Shown: positions 1-11,520 of the stretch, piece by piece | How positions within the stretch are numbered: position 1 is the first letter of the stretch | Layout of the letters: each line of letters begins with the position of its first letter | DNA from: Argyresthia goedartella | Taxonomy: Eukaryota > Arthropoda > Insecta > Lepidoptera > Argyresthiidae | Direction of reading: 5' to 3' | NCBI GenBank assembly: GCA_949825045.1 | Contig: OX463824.1 | Span: 32,210,001 to 32,274,000 of the forward strand | Length of the DNA: 64,000 nucleotides | The notes under the pieces: generated by a model | Told to the model about the DNA's origin: nothing | The model's database searches: none | Seen by the model: only the letters and a program-made list of their open reading frames with translations | Made by a program: the position numbers and the translations under genes

Positions 1-1140
1 AATACGAAACCTCCTTTATGTTCAAGGCCCAGCCCAAAGTGGTTTGGACGTGAGTTGCGTGTTGCGTACTTTTTGTCAGTGTAACTGGCCAGGTTTTTTG
101 TTGTTTTTCAAAACGCTTAGCAATTTTTTTATCACACCTTTCATTCGGAAAAGTAAGTTTTGCTCCACGACGAGAGGGAGAAAAATCCTACTTTTCTGTT
201 GAAGCTACTTTTTTCATTTATTAAATGTCATGTAGTATTTATGCAATGTGGCAATTGAACACAGATCATAATAAAATAATCGATTTTAATTTCATTGTAA
301 TCGATTAAAAACGACCATGTTTCAAGTTTTAACTTTAACAACGGTATGAACATTTATAATTTTTTCGTAGTATAAAAAAATATGTTACAATAAATTATAT
401 GTTTTACTGAAATCAAAACTATCGATTACTTTTATTGTGATATAATGATTATTGATATCCGATACCATTGTAATATTCGATTCGATTATTTTTACACATT
501 GGTACTTTTACCAATGTGTAAAAATAATCGAATCGAATATTACAATGCACAGGAATAGTTTATCTGTGGTGACCTTTCCCTAATTCCCTAGGTGACAGAT
601 GGCGCTAGTAGTCGTAAACATTGAGCTCCTTAATAATAAAACATTTTAATAACTAAATCTATATAAAATCATTTTAAAACAATATTTTTTGGTAAATAAT
701 ACACCAATTGTGACGTGGAAGTGTTATCTAGTGATATAAAACAGTACAAACAATACTACAACAAAGTTCTTATAAGTGATTGTAAAGTGCCAATAAAATC
801 CAACAAAACATATGTGTGTTACAACTAAAACATTCGAATATGTTGTGCAAAAGATAAAAGTGACCAAAATGTCCAGTGCAATGCATAAATACTGAAAATA
901 GTAACAATTATCAGATAAACATAATATCAAGATAATGGTAAATTAACGGTTACTTACTCATAGCGACATCTATGAAATACCAAAATAAGCAACCAACTAA
1001 AGTACTACGCAACGCAACAATCCTGCGGATAAATCTCATCACTAAAGGATTGGCTAAGTGATACCACAAATTCCCCACAGATGTCGCCTGTGCAGAGCAC
1101 ACAACGTACAATCCTTCTTTTCGCAATGATTTGTATTGCT
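1..1140. other. AT-rich non-coding stretch
   Basis: I see no credible coding region here. The stretch is AT-rich, with several ATCGAT and AATCGATT words near 280-490 and a large perfect palindrome at 466-547. Short motifs of the type GATGGCGCT or GCGACATCT occur near 598, 962 and 1080; these look like dispersed repeat words. It may include the 5' end of the LINE whose ORF1 begins at 1256, but I cannot place that boundary. Confidence 0.5.
466..547. repeat. Perfect palindrome, 39-bp arms, 4-nt loop
   Basis: Positions 466-504 are the exact reverse complement of 509-547, with a CTTT loop at 505-508. The arms contain ATTCGATTCGATTATTTTT and its complement. Such a perfect hairpin could be a foldback from replication or repair, or an assembly artefact at a template switch. 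It has no terminal features of a known transposon. Confidence 0.9.
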
Positions 1141-1144
1141 TGGA

Positions 1145-1200
1145 TGGCGTAAAGTGCAGTACAAGTGATTCAGACCCAAACGATCCGGGTTCGATTCCTG
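1145..1200 (+). promoter_or_regulatory. tRNA-like internal Pol III promoter boxes (A and B)
   Basis: TGGCGTAAAGTG at 1145-1156 resembles a tRNA A box and GGTTCGATTCC at 1188-1198 matches the B box consensus, with spacing typical of a tRNA gene. No complete cloverleaf is evident. It lies about 55 bases upstream of the first ATG of the LINE ORF1 at 1256. It could be a tRNA/SINE scrap or part of the LINE 5' region. Confidence 0.35.
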
Positions 1201-1255
1201 AGTATCATAAGAATCACTTTTTATCACTTTTTATTGCCTCATAAACCAAACTAAC

Positions 1256-2751
1256 ATGGCCACACATTGCATAATATGTAAGATCTCTGCTGAAATCCGA
1301 GATACCGTGCAATGCTCTATCTGCACTCATAGACTTCATTTCGATTGCTCAGGGCTATCCGAAAAACTATATCAGTTATTGACTGCCGAAAAGAAAAAAC
1401 ACTGGAAATGTAGAACTTGTGTTACACAGAAGAGTATAAATGAATCAACAAAAACATAACTTAATGCAACTTTACAGCAGAATGTAACCATAAGGAAGAA
1501 AAAAACGACACCTAAAAAGACTACAAGCTTTGTTCCATCGGAAACACCAAGTAACATGGATTCTACCCAATCTAAAACTGTCGTAGGTAACTCATATTCT
1601 CTGGACTCCAGTTTACTATCAGATGGCAATACCCGCTATGAATGCTCCCCCCTGGCCAACTATCTAACAGTATGGAAGAACGATCATGTATTAGCAGCAC
1701 TCAGGATCTACAACACCGGATTACTACACTAACCTCCGAATTGATGACTACCCAGAATGAGTTAGAAAACACCATCATTGAGAACAATGAGTTAAAAAGA
1801 ACTGTAGACAAACTTACGCAGGAAGTTGGAATTCTTAAAACCCTATGTACAAGCCCTCCATTAATGGCCCAAAACTCGTCTACACCCAGAAAAAACAGGA
1901 TTTCTAATATTAGTCACAAATCCAAAACGCCCCAACATCCCGCGTCTGCACGAGACTATAACTTAGAAACATAAAAAATTAAATTAGAGAAGCAGATTTT
2001 AGATTTACAAGAACAACTATCACAGGCCAACAAGGACATTATAGAGCTAAAAAACCTAATGAATAATTTAGAATTAAAACTGATTGAGAACTCGAACAAC
2101 TCTACATTACCGAAGCCAACTCGCACTGTGAATTCTCAGACCAGAAATAAAATATGTGTCATTAGTACAAACAGAAGAAACAAAATTCTAAATATTGCAG
2201 CAAATACATTTGAACAGGAAAAATATGATCTCTGTCACTACCTAATGCCAAATCGTGATATAAAAAACCTATTAAAAGACAAAGAGCTGAAGATAGTGGA
2301 CTATACAATTAATGACTTCTGTATTATACTCCTGGGTGAAGACGATTTTAATAGCTCCAACAACTACAGAGAACTTGTTTTATCGATCCGAACAACATTA
2401 CAAAGAATACAAAGTACCAACATTTTAATCTGTCTACCAACATTCATCTGTGCAAGCAATGCCAATGTATTCAACTGGAGAGTGGAAAATTTTAATAAAC
2501 TACTAAATGATGATGTAATTAAATACGAGTACGCATATTTGATTGACTCAAACCGCAATCTGAAATACGATGAAACGACGTTCCATCCACGTAGGGGTAC
2601 TATTAAAAACTTTGGCATGCGTGTTATGTTTGAGGACATCTTTAAAAAGATTGTAGAAATTAAGGACTGGAACTACAATATAGATACAGACATTGATAAT
2701 TATGTAAACAATAATAGTCAGTCATTTTTTCGTCCCTCAACTATTAGATAA
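1256..2751 (+). pseudogene. LINE ORF1: PHD finger, coiled coil, SGNH/esterase-like domain (broken)
   Basis: In CR1-like LINEs the ORF1 protein binds element RNA and helps form the retrotransposition complex. The start is ATG at 1256. Residues 5-55 form a complete C4HC3 PHD finger (Cys 5, 8, 20, 23, His 28, Cys 31, 52, 55). A TAA at 1457-1459 follows, and the frame stays open beyond it. The frame changes near 1645; a leucine- and glutamate-rich coiled coil follows (1642-1974), with a TAA at 1972-1974 inside the helix. The same frame continues at 2059-2751 with an alpha/beta domain containing ILLGEDDF, which resembles an SGNH-hydrolase block but lacks a clear catalytic set. I count two nonsense codons and one frameshift in a single ancestral ORF. 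Confidence 0.75.
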
Positions 2752-2800
2752 CCATGTAAATCCAATACCATCCTCAAACACCATACCCAATGGCGAAACT

Positions 2801-5625
2801 AACCTTAATGTATTGTTCCAAAATATTCAAAGTATTTCTAACAAATTACATCTTCTTGATGCACTCATCAAAAACCTAACCTACATGTCTTGTGCATATC
2901 TGAAACTTGGATAAGTAGCGAAAAGAAGAAATTACTAAAAATTCATAACTATAATTTAGGCGCGACATTCTGTCGTGAACAGCATACAGGTGGGGGTGTT
3001 TGTATATTAATAAAAAATACATTTGAATATTTAGAACTTGTAGATATCTCATCTATGTCAATAGAAATGGTTTTCGAAATATGTGCAATTGAAATTCCCA
3101 AAATTAATTTATTAATTGTAAATCTGTATTGGCCTAATAGTAGTCGAGAAGTTAACACATTTTACAGTTCTTTGGAAAAACTTTTAAGATATATCTATAC
3201 CAAAGAAAATTCTAAAAACATCATGATAGCTGGAGACATGAATATAGATTTTTTAAATAAACACGAAAAAGTTAGGCTTTCAAATTTCATGTTAAGTTAT
3301 AATTTTCATCAAAAAGTCACAAAGCCGACGAGAGTTACACCAACCAGTTCAAAATGCATAGACTTAATCTTTACAAACTTTAATAAAAAAGACTACCATG
3401 TCGATGTCCAAGAATTAGGTCTTTCGGACCATAGAAGTGTCTTGTTCTCTAATCCCCTTAATATTCAAAACCCTAACCACTTTACATTGATCAAGCGTAA
3501 TTTTAACGATTTCAATATAAATAGATTTAAAAACGAAATCTCAACAGTAGACTGGGAAAGTATATTAGTACCTGATAAAAATGTGAATGATAATCTTAAT
3601 ACATTTGATAATATTATACATACAGCCCTAAATAAATGTATTCCTAAAATATTAATAAAATATAAGCCAAACCAGAAAAATACTTACCTAACTATAAAAC
3701 TACTAATATCACAGACTAATAATAAAGTTCTACGAAACTACTATAAAATGTACTGCAAATCTCTAAAAAGGATAGTTTGTAAATCTAAGAAACTTATCAA
3801 CATATATAAATTTAATAGTTCAGTTAATAAAACCCAATGTATGTGGAAAATAATACACAATGTAACAAACAAATATAAAATTATACAAAATATAAGACTC
3901 AAATTTTCAAACAATACTTTATCTAACCCGAAAATAGTTGCAAATGAATTCAATAATCTATTTGCATCTATAGGAAAGTCACATAAATCTATATCAGAGA
4001 AAAACAATCTTCCCGCAAGTAAAATAACAAATTCTTTTTTCCTCACACCTGTTGAACCAAAAGAAACATTTAATAAAATAAAAGGCCTTAAGAGTAAGAA
4101 GTCTTTTGGTATAGATGAAATTCCTCCGTTGCTGGTAAAACATTGCGCGGATATTTTGGCAGTACCCTTTTGTAAACTTATCAATCAATCTTTTACAGAA
4201 GGAATATTTCCCGAAGCCTTAAAAACATCTCTTATAAAACCTAAACATAAAAAAGGAAACGCCACTGACATTCATAATTATCGACCTATTGCTTTACTGT
4301 AGGCAGTAAAGCAATAAATTTCAGCAAAAAATTTTGAAACTGCTATGGCCATACGACTGAATAAATTCTATGAAAAATATAACATACTACATGATAACCA
4401 ATACGGGTTCCGTAAAAATAGGTCTACTATATTGGCAATATATAACTATATGCAAAAAAATTTTGAATCAATAGACAATAAACGGTTTGCTGTGGGTTTA
4501 CTGCTCGATATGAGCAAAGCGTATGATAGAGTATGCTTTGAAACTCTATTAGAAAGACTATACGACTCTGGGATTAGAGGCTTAGCATACAGGTGGTTCA
4601 AGTCGTACCTGCATAACCGTGTCCAATACGTAGAGATTGAAAATACCAATTTTATCACAGGTAAAGTAGAATGCGTTAGATCAGATAGAGTCCTTTCTAC
4701 TGAATCTATTCCCCAAGGTAGCGTCTTGGGATGTTTATTATTTCTTATTTATATAAATAATCTACCTAATCTAATTGATGACCCTTGCACCCTTTTCGCA
4801 GATGACATTTCCATATTATTTTCCTGCTCGAATACCACCGAATTAAACCAAAGCTTAGATATGACCCTAGATAAGATCACCGACTGGCTAGATGAATCAA
4901 ATTTAGAACTCAACCTTAAAAAAACTAATATAATTCAATTCAAACCCTCACAAAAAGTCCCATTACAAATTTCATATTGCTATAAACAAATACCACTGGA
5001 GACTACAAAGACAGCAACCTTGTTGGGGATCGATCTAGACACAAACTTGAGCTGGAAACCTTACATACAGAGATTGCAAAACAAATTATCATCTTTTACT
5101 TATGCCCTCCATCAACTAAAAAGGGTAACTGATGTCAAAACTGCGCTCACAGCCTACTATGCATACGCACATTCCAGACTATCGTATGGTATTATATTAT
5201 GGGGGAATTGTTGTGAAATAAAGGATATTTTTATTCTACAAAAGAAATGTATTAGAATACTTACAAATATTGACCAAATGGTATCTTGTAGATCTTATTT
5301 TGTAAAACTCCAAATACTTACCTTAACTTCTATATATATATTAGAATCTTGCAAATTTGTAAGAAAACATGGTAACTTATACTCCCCTCTAGAAAATAAA
5401 AATAAAAGGAATAATCGAGACCAAAATAAATTAAAGAAACAATTTTCAAAGTTAGAACTCGTGTCTTCTAGTCCCCATCATATGGCCATCAAAATATATA
5501 ATCACATACCAAATTACTTAAAAAACATAGAGAAAGAAACACTATTCATTACTTATTTAAAGAAGTTCCTCATTGAAAAATGTTATTATGATGTGAAAGA
5601 ATTTTTCAATGATAAAATTAGGTAA
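2801..5625 (+). pseudogene. LINE ORF2: APE endonuclease-reverse transcriptase (broken)
   Basis: This enzyme nicks genomic target DNA and primes reverse transcription there. The N-terminal frame is readable from about 2801 and shifts by one near 2885. The open segment 2890-4302 holds the endonuclease, with SETW, GDMNID and SDH catalytic motifs. The second segment, 4345-5625, is in the same frame and holds the RT, with LDMSKAYD, SIPQGSVLG and FADD (the catalytic aspartates are present), then thumb and C-terminal region. The two are separated by in-frame TAG (4300-4302) and TAA (4315-4317), created by a short inverted duplication. Apart from that insertion and the 5' frameshift, the gene reads through well, so the damage looks limited. 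Confidence 0.85.
4287..4316. repeat. Inverted duplication inside the RT frame, 13-bp arms
   Basis: 4287-4299 and 4304-4316 are perfect reverse complements around a TAGG loop. The left arm encodes the conserved RPIALL segment of the RT. The right arm appears to be an extra templated copy. It adds TAG (4300) and TAA (4315) stops while keeping the downstream frame. Confidence 0.8.
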
Positions 5626-6223
5626 ACATTTCTAGTCGCTAATTACTTGTTCATTACATGTTATTACTAATTTAATGATTATATAATTTACTCTTAATTT
5701 ATTTATTTATTGTTAATAATAATAATCTCTACAATATTTTGTTTATTGTCTCTATACAATTTTGAACATAAATGTAATCATTTTTCATTTTTTTTTCAAT
5801 TTTTCGTAAAATGGACAACTGGCTGTCCTTCGCATGTTGCTGTGCCCTAGCAGGGCGTCACAATGTACTAACTTTTATTTTACCACCTTGTGAAATTTTG
5901 TGACTTTGCAATAAACTATTATGAATTATGAATAATCCTTCACAATCCGCCATTATAAAATAAAAGTTTTCGTTCTTCGATTACTGTAAAAGTGGTGACA
6001 GTATAAATCAATGTTTAGTTATTTCATTATTTTTAGTGCATTTTATTTCAATTTTCCTCGTGTAAAAAGTTGTATGTGTCACGTAGGAGCAAAATTATTT
6101 TCGTTATGGGCGTTAACGCTTGAATGCTTCGTTACGCTCAGGATTCAAAGTGGCGGTTCTTTGAATCCAGAGCGTAACGCCATAAATATATCATTTTGCT
6201 CCCTTGAAACACAAGTCTCTATT

Positions 6224-6780
6224 TTAGTTGACACCACACACTTTGCAATTTTTCCAAAATTTTGTAGGCCGTAATTTTGTAGTAGGCCTTTGTGCACAAA
6301 GTGTGTTTTTACATTTTTTTAATCGAGTTAAGTTTTGTATTTCTTGCGGAATTTTATTGTAGAAGCGTATACAGTGTCCCATAATAAAACTACTAACTTT
6401 TGTGAGTCTGAACAAGTTTATGTTTATTTCTAGTTTGCACATTGTGGCGGCAATCAATGGTTTTAAAACTACTGATATTTTTCTTCACATACATTAGGTT
6501 TTCAAAGATATTTTAACTCGCAACTGTTAGGATGTTATAAATAAATCCGATCGCTCTCGTCTGCAAAATGAAGATGGCCTCAAAGTCAGCAGCCTGTCCC
6601 CATAGTAGTATGCCGTAGGACATAATGCTATTTAAGTAACTAAAATGTACAAGCCTAGCAGTTGCAACGTCAGTCAATTCCCAGATTCTTTTAACCGCAT
6701 ATGCTGCGGAGCTAAGTCTATGTGCTAATTTTACAATATGGGGCATCAATAGTGATGCCGAGAAATACAGTTTCATCTAC
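6224..6780 (-). mobile_element. LINE RT C-terminal fragment
   Basis: Two minus-strand open stretches (6776-6513 and 6457-6224) encode the region after the RT catalytic core. It has the pattern LSSAAYAVKRI then YLNSIMSYGILLWG, typical of CR1/Jockey-type RT thumb and C-terminus, ending in a degenerate tail. Related sequence recurs at 33465-33651 with 39581-39665, and at 50808-51145. It is a 5'-truncated, mutated remnant with no complete catalytic motif. Confidence 0.7.
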
Positions 6781-6971
6781 TAGTTAGTAAAGTGAATTTT
6801 ATGCACTTTGTCTTTTTTGAATTCAGAAGAAATTTATTGGCAGTAAGCATTATTTGTTACCTAGAAGTCATTTTATTGTCTCTTAATTTAAAATATTAGT
6901 GACCTGTCATTTGCAAATAATACTATCTCTGACATGTTTTGTACCATAATCATTTACTTACACGAGGAAAA

Positions 6972-7195
6972 GAAACTGCTTACTATATGACGCGTTAGTT
7001 GATAAACTAACGGTTAAAACTGTTAAATAGTAAACTTGTTTAAACTTGAATTGCAAACGAAATACCAGGGCAAATACTGCGGTAACTTACGTGAAGACTG
7101 GAGGGGACGAGCGCAGCGAAGCCCCCGAATAGTCTTCATGTTAGGTTGACATGTAAGAACAAAAGAAACGTAAATTCTAAACCCTATCGGTCTGG
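6972..7195. repeat. Core of a MITE-like repeat, copy without full TIRs
   Basis: This stretch is nearly identical to 12603-12818, the interior of the TIR-bearing element at 12530-12870. It contains the ACGCGTTAGTTGATAAACTA word and the GC-richer AGCGCAGCGAAGCCCCCGAA segment. The outer inverted repeats seen in the other copy are missing or degraded here. A further minus-orientation fragment lies at 41015-41100. Confidence 0.7.
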
Positions 7196-7667
7196 TAACC
7201 TATCTAACCAAATGTTTTATTATGCTTGCTTGATTATATTATGACGTTCGTTAAGTCTCAATTTTTGTGCTATTAATGAATAAAAATATTTCAAAGTCAA
7301 AGTCAAAGTACTTTATTACTGTAGATATTTACATATACTTAGCAAACGTCATTTTTTGCCTCTTCTCTACATTGGACCACTGTGGGAGATGAAGGGCGTA
7401 GAAACTCCCACAGATTGATTTTTAGATCTCTTTTAAAAATAGTTTGTGCTTAACTAATACAAATATGAAAAATTTAATTGTTATGATTAATAAGCAGGAA
7501 TAAATAATTACAAAATTATTAACAGCAAGGTCTGTGTTGAGCCAGATTAACCCCATACAGTCCTGTCATTTAAGTAATCTTGAACATTGTAATATCCCTT
7601 TTTCGACAAAGTCGCTTAAACATGCTTTTTAAATTGCTCAAATGGCAATTTCAAAATCTCCCAGGTT

Positions 7668-9960
7668 CTAATTGTAGAAGAGAATGCACTGACCCTTGAA
7701 AGAATTGCTAACCATCGCGAGTCTAAATCGGGGCGCACACAGTCTGTGATTATTTCTTAGGTTAACATTACAGCTATCGCTAAGTTTGGAAAATGTTGTA
7801 AGGTTCTTACGTACATACATTATATTTTCGAAAATAAATTGACTAGCTACTGTTAGTATGTCAATTTCTTTAAAAAGCTCTCTTAAGGAGTCTGTTCGTT
7901 TTAAATTATAAATTGCTCGAATAGCTCTTTTCTTTAAAGTAAAAATTGTTTGAATATCCGCTGCTTTCCCCCACAACAAGATACCATAGGACATCACACT
8001 ATGAAAGTAACTAAAATATACTAGCCTAGATGTAGCCACATCCGTGCTTTGTCTGATGTTCCTAACAGCGTAAGCCACAGAACTTAATTTACCAGCCAAT
8101 TTATCTATGTGGGGTCCCCACTGCAATTTGCTATCAATGGTTATTCCAAGAAACTTCGTATCATTTACTAATTCTAACGTGCTGTTGTCTAACACTAAAC
8201 TGGTCTCAACTTGCCTGACATTTTGAAGTGAGAATTTGATACACTTTCTTTTACCAGCGTTTAACAATAAATTATTAACTGTGAACCAATTCAAGGTTAA
8301 AGACAATACACCATTAACATCATCAAAATCTCCTTTTTGTCTTTCAATTTTGAAGACCATTGAAGTATAGAAGAAAGAAATAGAAATAGAAATAGAAATA
8401 TATTTATTTGACAAATAAACACAAGGATATACAGAAAGAAAAAGAAACCATAGTACAGTTCGGGGTTGAGGTTTTTAGATGCCAAAATGGTTTGAGCTCA
8501 GCATGTGTTACGTGTAGCAGTGAGCTGCTCGTAACGCTGGTTTTCAGCTCACACCATTTCCTAAAACTAGAAACTTAAAACTAAACTTATAATCTGAGTA
8601 AAAGTAAATACGCAGAAAGAGCTCAAGCATAATTATGCACCAGTGGCAAAATGCAACAACAAGAAACGATCGGAAATTAAAATAAAATAATATAAATAAA
8701 GCCAATCATATGTTAAAAAACAGACATACAAACAATCCAATCATACAGTCATATGTTAAATGTTGGGGTAAGTGAGTAGTGTAGCTTAAGTAGTGGAAAT
8801 ATGTGAGACTGCGAGAGAGTGAGAGTATCATCAGCAAACAACACTATGTCAGTTAATTTCTCCACCATGAAAGACAGATCATTAATGTATACCAGGAATA
8901 AGAAAGGGCCTAATATGGAACCTTGTGGAACGCCAATTTTAACATCCGATCCAAAAGATTTTACGCCGTTAACTCTGCATTTTGAATTATATTGCTTAGG
9001 TATGATCTTAGTAGATCCAACGCTTTATTTCTAACTCCGTAATGATTTAATTTAATTAATAGCGTATTATGATCAACACAATCAAACGCCTTCGACAGGT
9101 CACAAAAAACTCTGATAGCATCCTGTGAGGCCTCCCATGCAGAATAAACATGAGATATAAGGGTAATACCTGCATCCGTAGTCGATTTACCCCTAGTGAA
9201 ACCATATTGTTTAGCGTGGAGTTGTTTTGTACGGTTGAAGTGTGAGAGCATTTGATTGAGTATAATATTTTCAAATATTTTACTTAGTGTTGGAAGAACA
9301 GATATTGGTCTGAAATTTGAAGGATCGCCCTTATCTCCCGACTTGAACAGAGGTATCAGTTTACTGTGTTTCATGAGGTCTGGGAAAGCCCCATTGTTAA
9401 CACATTTATTGAATATATAAGCTAAGTGTGGGGCTATAACTAGAATTACTGAACCAATGACTTTGACTGATATACCCCACAGGTCTTCCGTATTTTTTAA
9501 GTTAAGTAATTTAAACGTTTTGACAATGTCCTGGGGATATACATGATGAAATTTTAAATATACATTACTGACGCTAGTGTTATTTTTTAATAAAGTCTCT
9601 GCTTCATATAGAGATGAATTTAGACGGTCTGTTGTGAGTACGGGTACATTGGTGAGGAATGTTTCAAAAGCTCGAGCAACATCAGCGCTGGATTGAACAA
9701 CCTCATCACCTATCTTTAGGCAGAAATCATTGTCCCTTGGTATAACTTTGCCAGTTTCGCGGTTTATTATTTGCCAAACTGTTTTCATTCTATTATTTGA
9801 ATTTTGAATTTTTCTATTAATGTGTAAAGTTTTTGCAGTTCTACAAATCAACTTGAAAGTTTTGGAATATTTTTTAACATAGTCATGAAATTGTCGATCA
9901 AAGTTATAGGTTTTTTGATCATAAAGGTCATACAAGATAACTCTACTTTTACGAATTCCA
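7668..9960 (-). pseudogene. LINE reverse transcriptase (frameshifted and interrupted)
   Basis: Positions 9935-8961 encode the pre-RT region and RT fingers/palm, including FRPISVLPTLSKIFE, KQYGFTRGKSTTDA and VFCDLSKAFDCVDH. Near 8965-8990 the frame shifts; the next frame carries [11 protein letters not shown] and the catalytic FADDT (about 8845). The frame is then broken by an insertion at 8805-8375. It resumes at about 8372 and runs to 7668 through LNAGKRKCIKF, FLGITIDSKLQWGPH and SYGILLWGK. The catalytic residues survive, but the gene cannot make one protein, and the endonuclease is deleted upstream. Confidence 0.8.
8375..8805 (-). mobile_element. Nested insertion: LINE 3' UTR-like fragment with TTTCTA tail
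   Basis: This block separates FADDT from the rest of the RT. On the minus strand it ends in several TTTCTA repeats (plus strand GAAATAGAAATAGAAATAG, 8378-8398), preceded by ATTTGTCAAATAAATATA, a typical LINE 3' end. No coding sequence is visible inside. It is best read as a 5'-truncated LINE inserted in the same orientation as its host element. Target duplications were not resolved by eye. Confidence 0.6.
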
Positions 9961-10068
9961 AACGTTGCTCAGTCATTAAATTTAGATTTACCGTTGTTGT
10001 CACTGACTTTATTTTATTTGAAAACTTTATTGAATTCTGTCTGAATAATGTTGAAGAAGTCTGATGAA

Positions 10069-10870
10069 CTAATTTAAATTACTTGGAACAGATTCCAATG
10101 TTGCATGCAAAGTATAATTAACAGGTGAATTCCCAATAGGGGTGCATGTCATATTAATCTTAACATAAGCTGATGTCAAGTTGAACTTGGTTAAACCAAC
10201 TATAGCTGCGTCGCATATATTATAAGCTAACAATGTAGCTACTAATTTTCTATATTTATTAGACAGGTACAATATATCCTGTGTCAGAGTAAAGTTATGA
10301 ATAAAATTATTCATGTCGAAATATAAAATAGCATCGCTGTGATGACATGTTAAATTAAATAAATGAATATTCTTCATTCTATGCACAGATTTGTTCTGTA
10401 GTTCTGTCAAATTACAGGCATATGGAAAATTGCATATTATAAATTTGCATTTCATCCTACTATGTAAGTCTAGAAGTGTTTCAACACTTTTATTCAAATC
10501 ATTCCGACTAATGTTTGAATGATTTCCTACCATAATTACAATATTGCTGTACTCATCATAGATACCGCGACTAATTATCTTCACAAGATCTACAAATGAA
10601 CTATTTGGACAGCAAATGTTCGTTACTTTTTGGTTAAGCCGGTAATGTAATAGAGGCCCAAATCCTGCACCTACTTTGTCGGAGAACAACAGAGTTTTCC
10701 TCTGAGCACATATTTTGGTAGCTGGCGGTAATAATGTAGATAGATCTCATCTGATGCTGACTGTACCTACTCCTGAGTGTTTACGTAGGACAAGTGACAA
10801 GCTTGATTTAAAAAAAAAATATCTGAGCAAGAAATACCTTGACTGCTCTTCAATTTCTTTTACTATACGA
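10069..10870 (-). pseudogene. LINE ORF1 fragment, SGNH/esterase-like domain
   Basis: An uninterrupted stretch of about 206 codons (10689-10069) carries LLFSDKVGAGFG, then IVIMVGNHSN and a C-terminal segment with an asparagine-rich strand. Its domain plan matches the esterase-like half of ORF1 in the LINE at 1256-5935. In the family this domain follows a PHD finger and coiled coil, which are not seen here. Upstream codons continue in the same frame but meet a TGA near 10745. The glycine-asparagine block is reminiscent of SGNH block III, but a catalytic serine is not obvious. Confidence 0.6.
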
Positions 10871-11387
10871 AATTACAAAATAGGGCAATGGTCCTCTTAT
10901 TGTATAGGTATAAACATTTCAAAAAGGAGTAATAACAAGAAAACAATGAAATATGTGTGCAATAGTGGGCAAAGTTATACCAAATAAGAGGATTATCTGA
11001 AATTGTAGGGACAAAGGCAGGAAGGGGGCATGAACCAAACCAATCTAAAAGGTTTTTGAATAGGCACCATGTTGGGTGTCAAATTAAATGGCTTAATTAG
11101 CACATTTTACACGCGTTTTACTTTTTGAACTTATTGTCTTGATTATTCAATCGATGTTAGAGATAAACTACTATAACATGTTGCGCCTGCAATAGGAAAT
11201 GAAAAATGTTTGTTTTTTATTTATAAGAGTCATTTATATTGTCTTTGCTATCATAGTTTATCTCAAATAAATAGTAAAGAAGATGAAGGATGTCAAATGA
11301 AAGGAGCAAGCCTTGTCACCAGCAATTCAACTGTCGACGCGATACGTAAACATGGCAACAAAACGCAGACAGAAACACCACCAAGAT
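10871..11387. other. Non-coding, no recognised feature
   Basis: AT-rich sequence without supportable coding or repeat structure by eye. Part may be the 5' portion of the minus-strand LINE that ends at 10870. Confidence 0.4.
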
Positions 11388-11520
11388 TCACAATTCACAT
11401 TTCTTTATTGCACAGAACATTACAACAATACAATTATACACGAAATTAAAAGGCAAAGGCGAGCTTATCTCTCAACAGAGATTTCTTCCAGCAAACCTAT
11501 CTGGATAGGATACATATAAA
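11388..11520 (-). repeat. LINE 3'-end repeat family C (minus)
   Basis: The plus strand reads CACATTTCTTTATTGCAC, then GGCGAGCTTATCTCTCAACAGAGA and TTCCAGCAAACCTATCTGGATAGG. The same module occurs at 21570-21690 (minus) and, in plus orientation, at 24707-24925, 43222-43460, 45605-46060 and 60330-60450. An AATAAAGAAAT-type terminus and constant 3' end with variable 5' end indicate 5'-truncated LINE copies. Confidence 0.65.

Larger units (their letters stand above)
1256..5935 (+). mobile_element. CR1-like non-LTR retrotransposon (LINE), near full length but broken
   Basis: Two coding units lie in the usual LINE order. ORF1 (1256-2751) has a PHD finger, a coiled coil and an esterase-like domain. 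ORF2 (about 2801-5625) has an APE endonuclease and a reverse transcriptase. PHD and esterase domains in ORF1 are an established feature of CR1-like LINEs. The 3' UTR runs to a short ATGAATTATGAAT-type tail near 5920-5935. The 5' boundary is unknown. Frameshifts and stops in both ORFs make this copy non-autonomous. Confidence 0.85.
7295..10870 (-). mobile_element. Second CR1-like LINE, endonuclease deleted, nested insertion
   Basis: Read on the minus strand, this holds an ORF1 fragment with an esterase-like domain (10870-10069), the region before the RT and the RT itself (9960-8806), a roughly 430-bp insertion (8805-8375), the RT C-terminus (8372-7668) and a 3' UTR. The UTR ends in an ACTTTG-type tandem tail, seen on the plus strand as CAAAGTCAAAGTCAAAGT near 7298. 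The endonuclease expected between ORF1 and RT is absent, so about 0.7 kb or more was deleted near 9960-10068. A related degenerate copy lies at 25390-26000. Confidence 0.8.
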
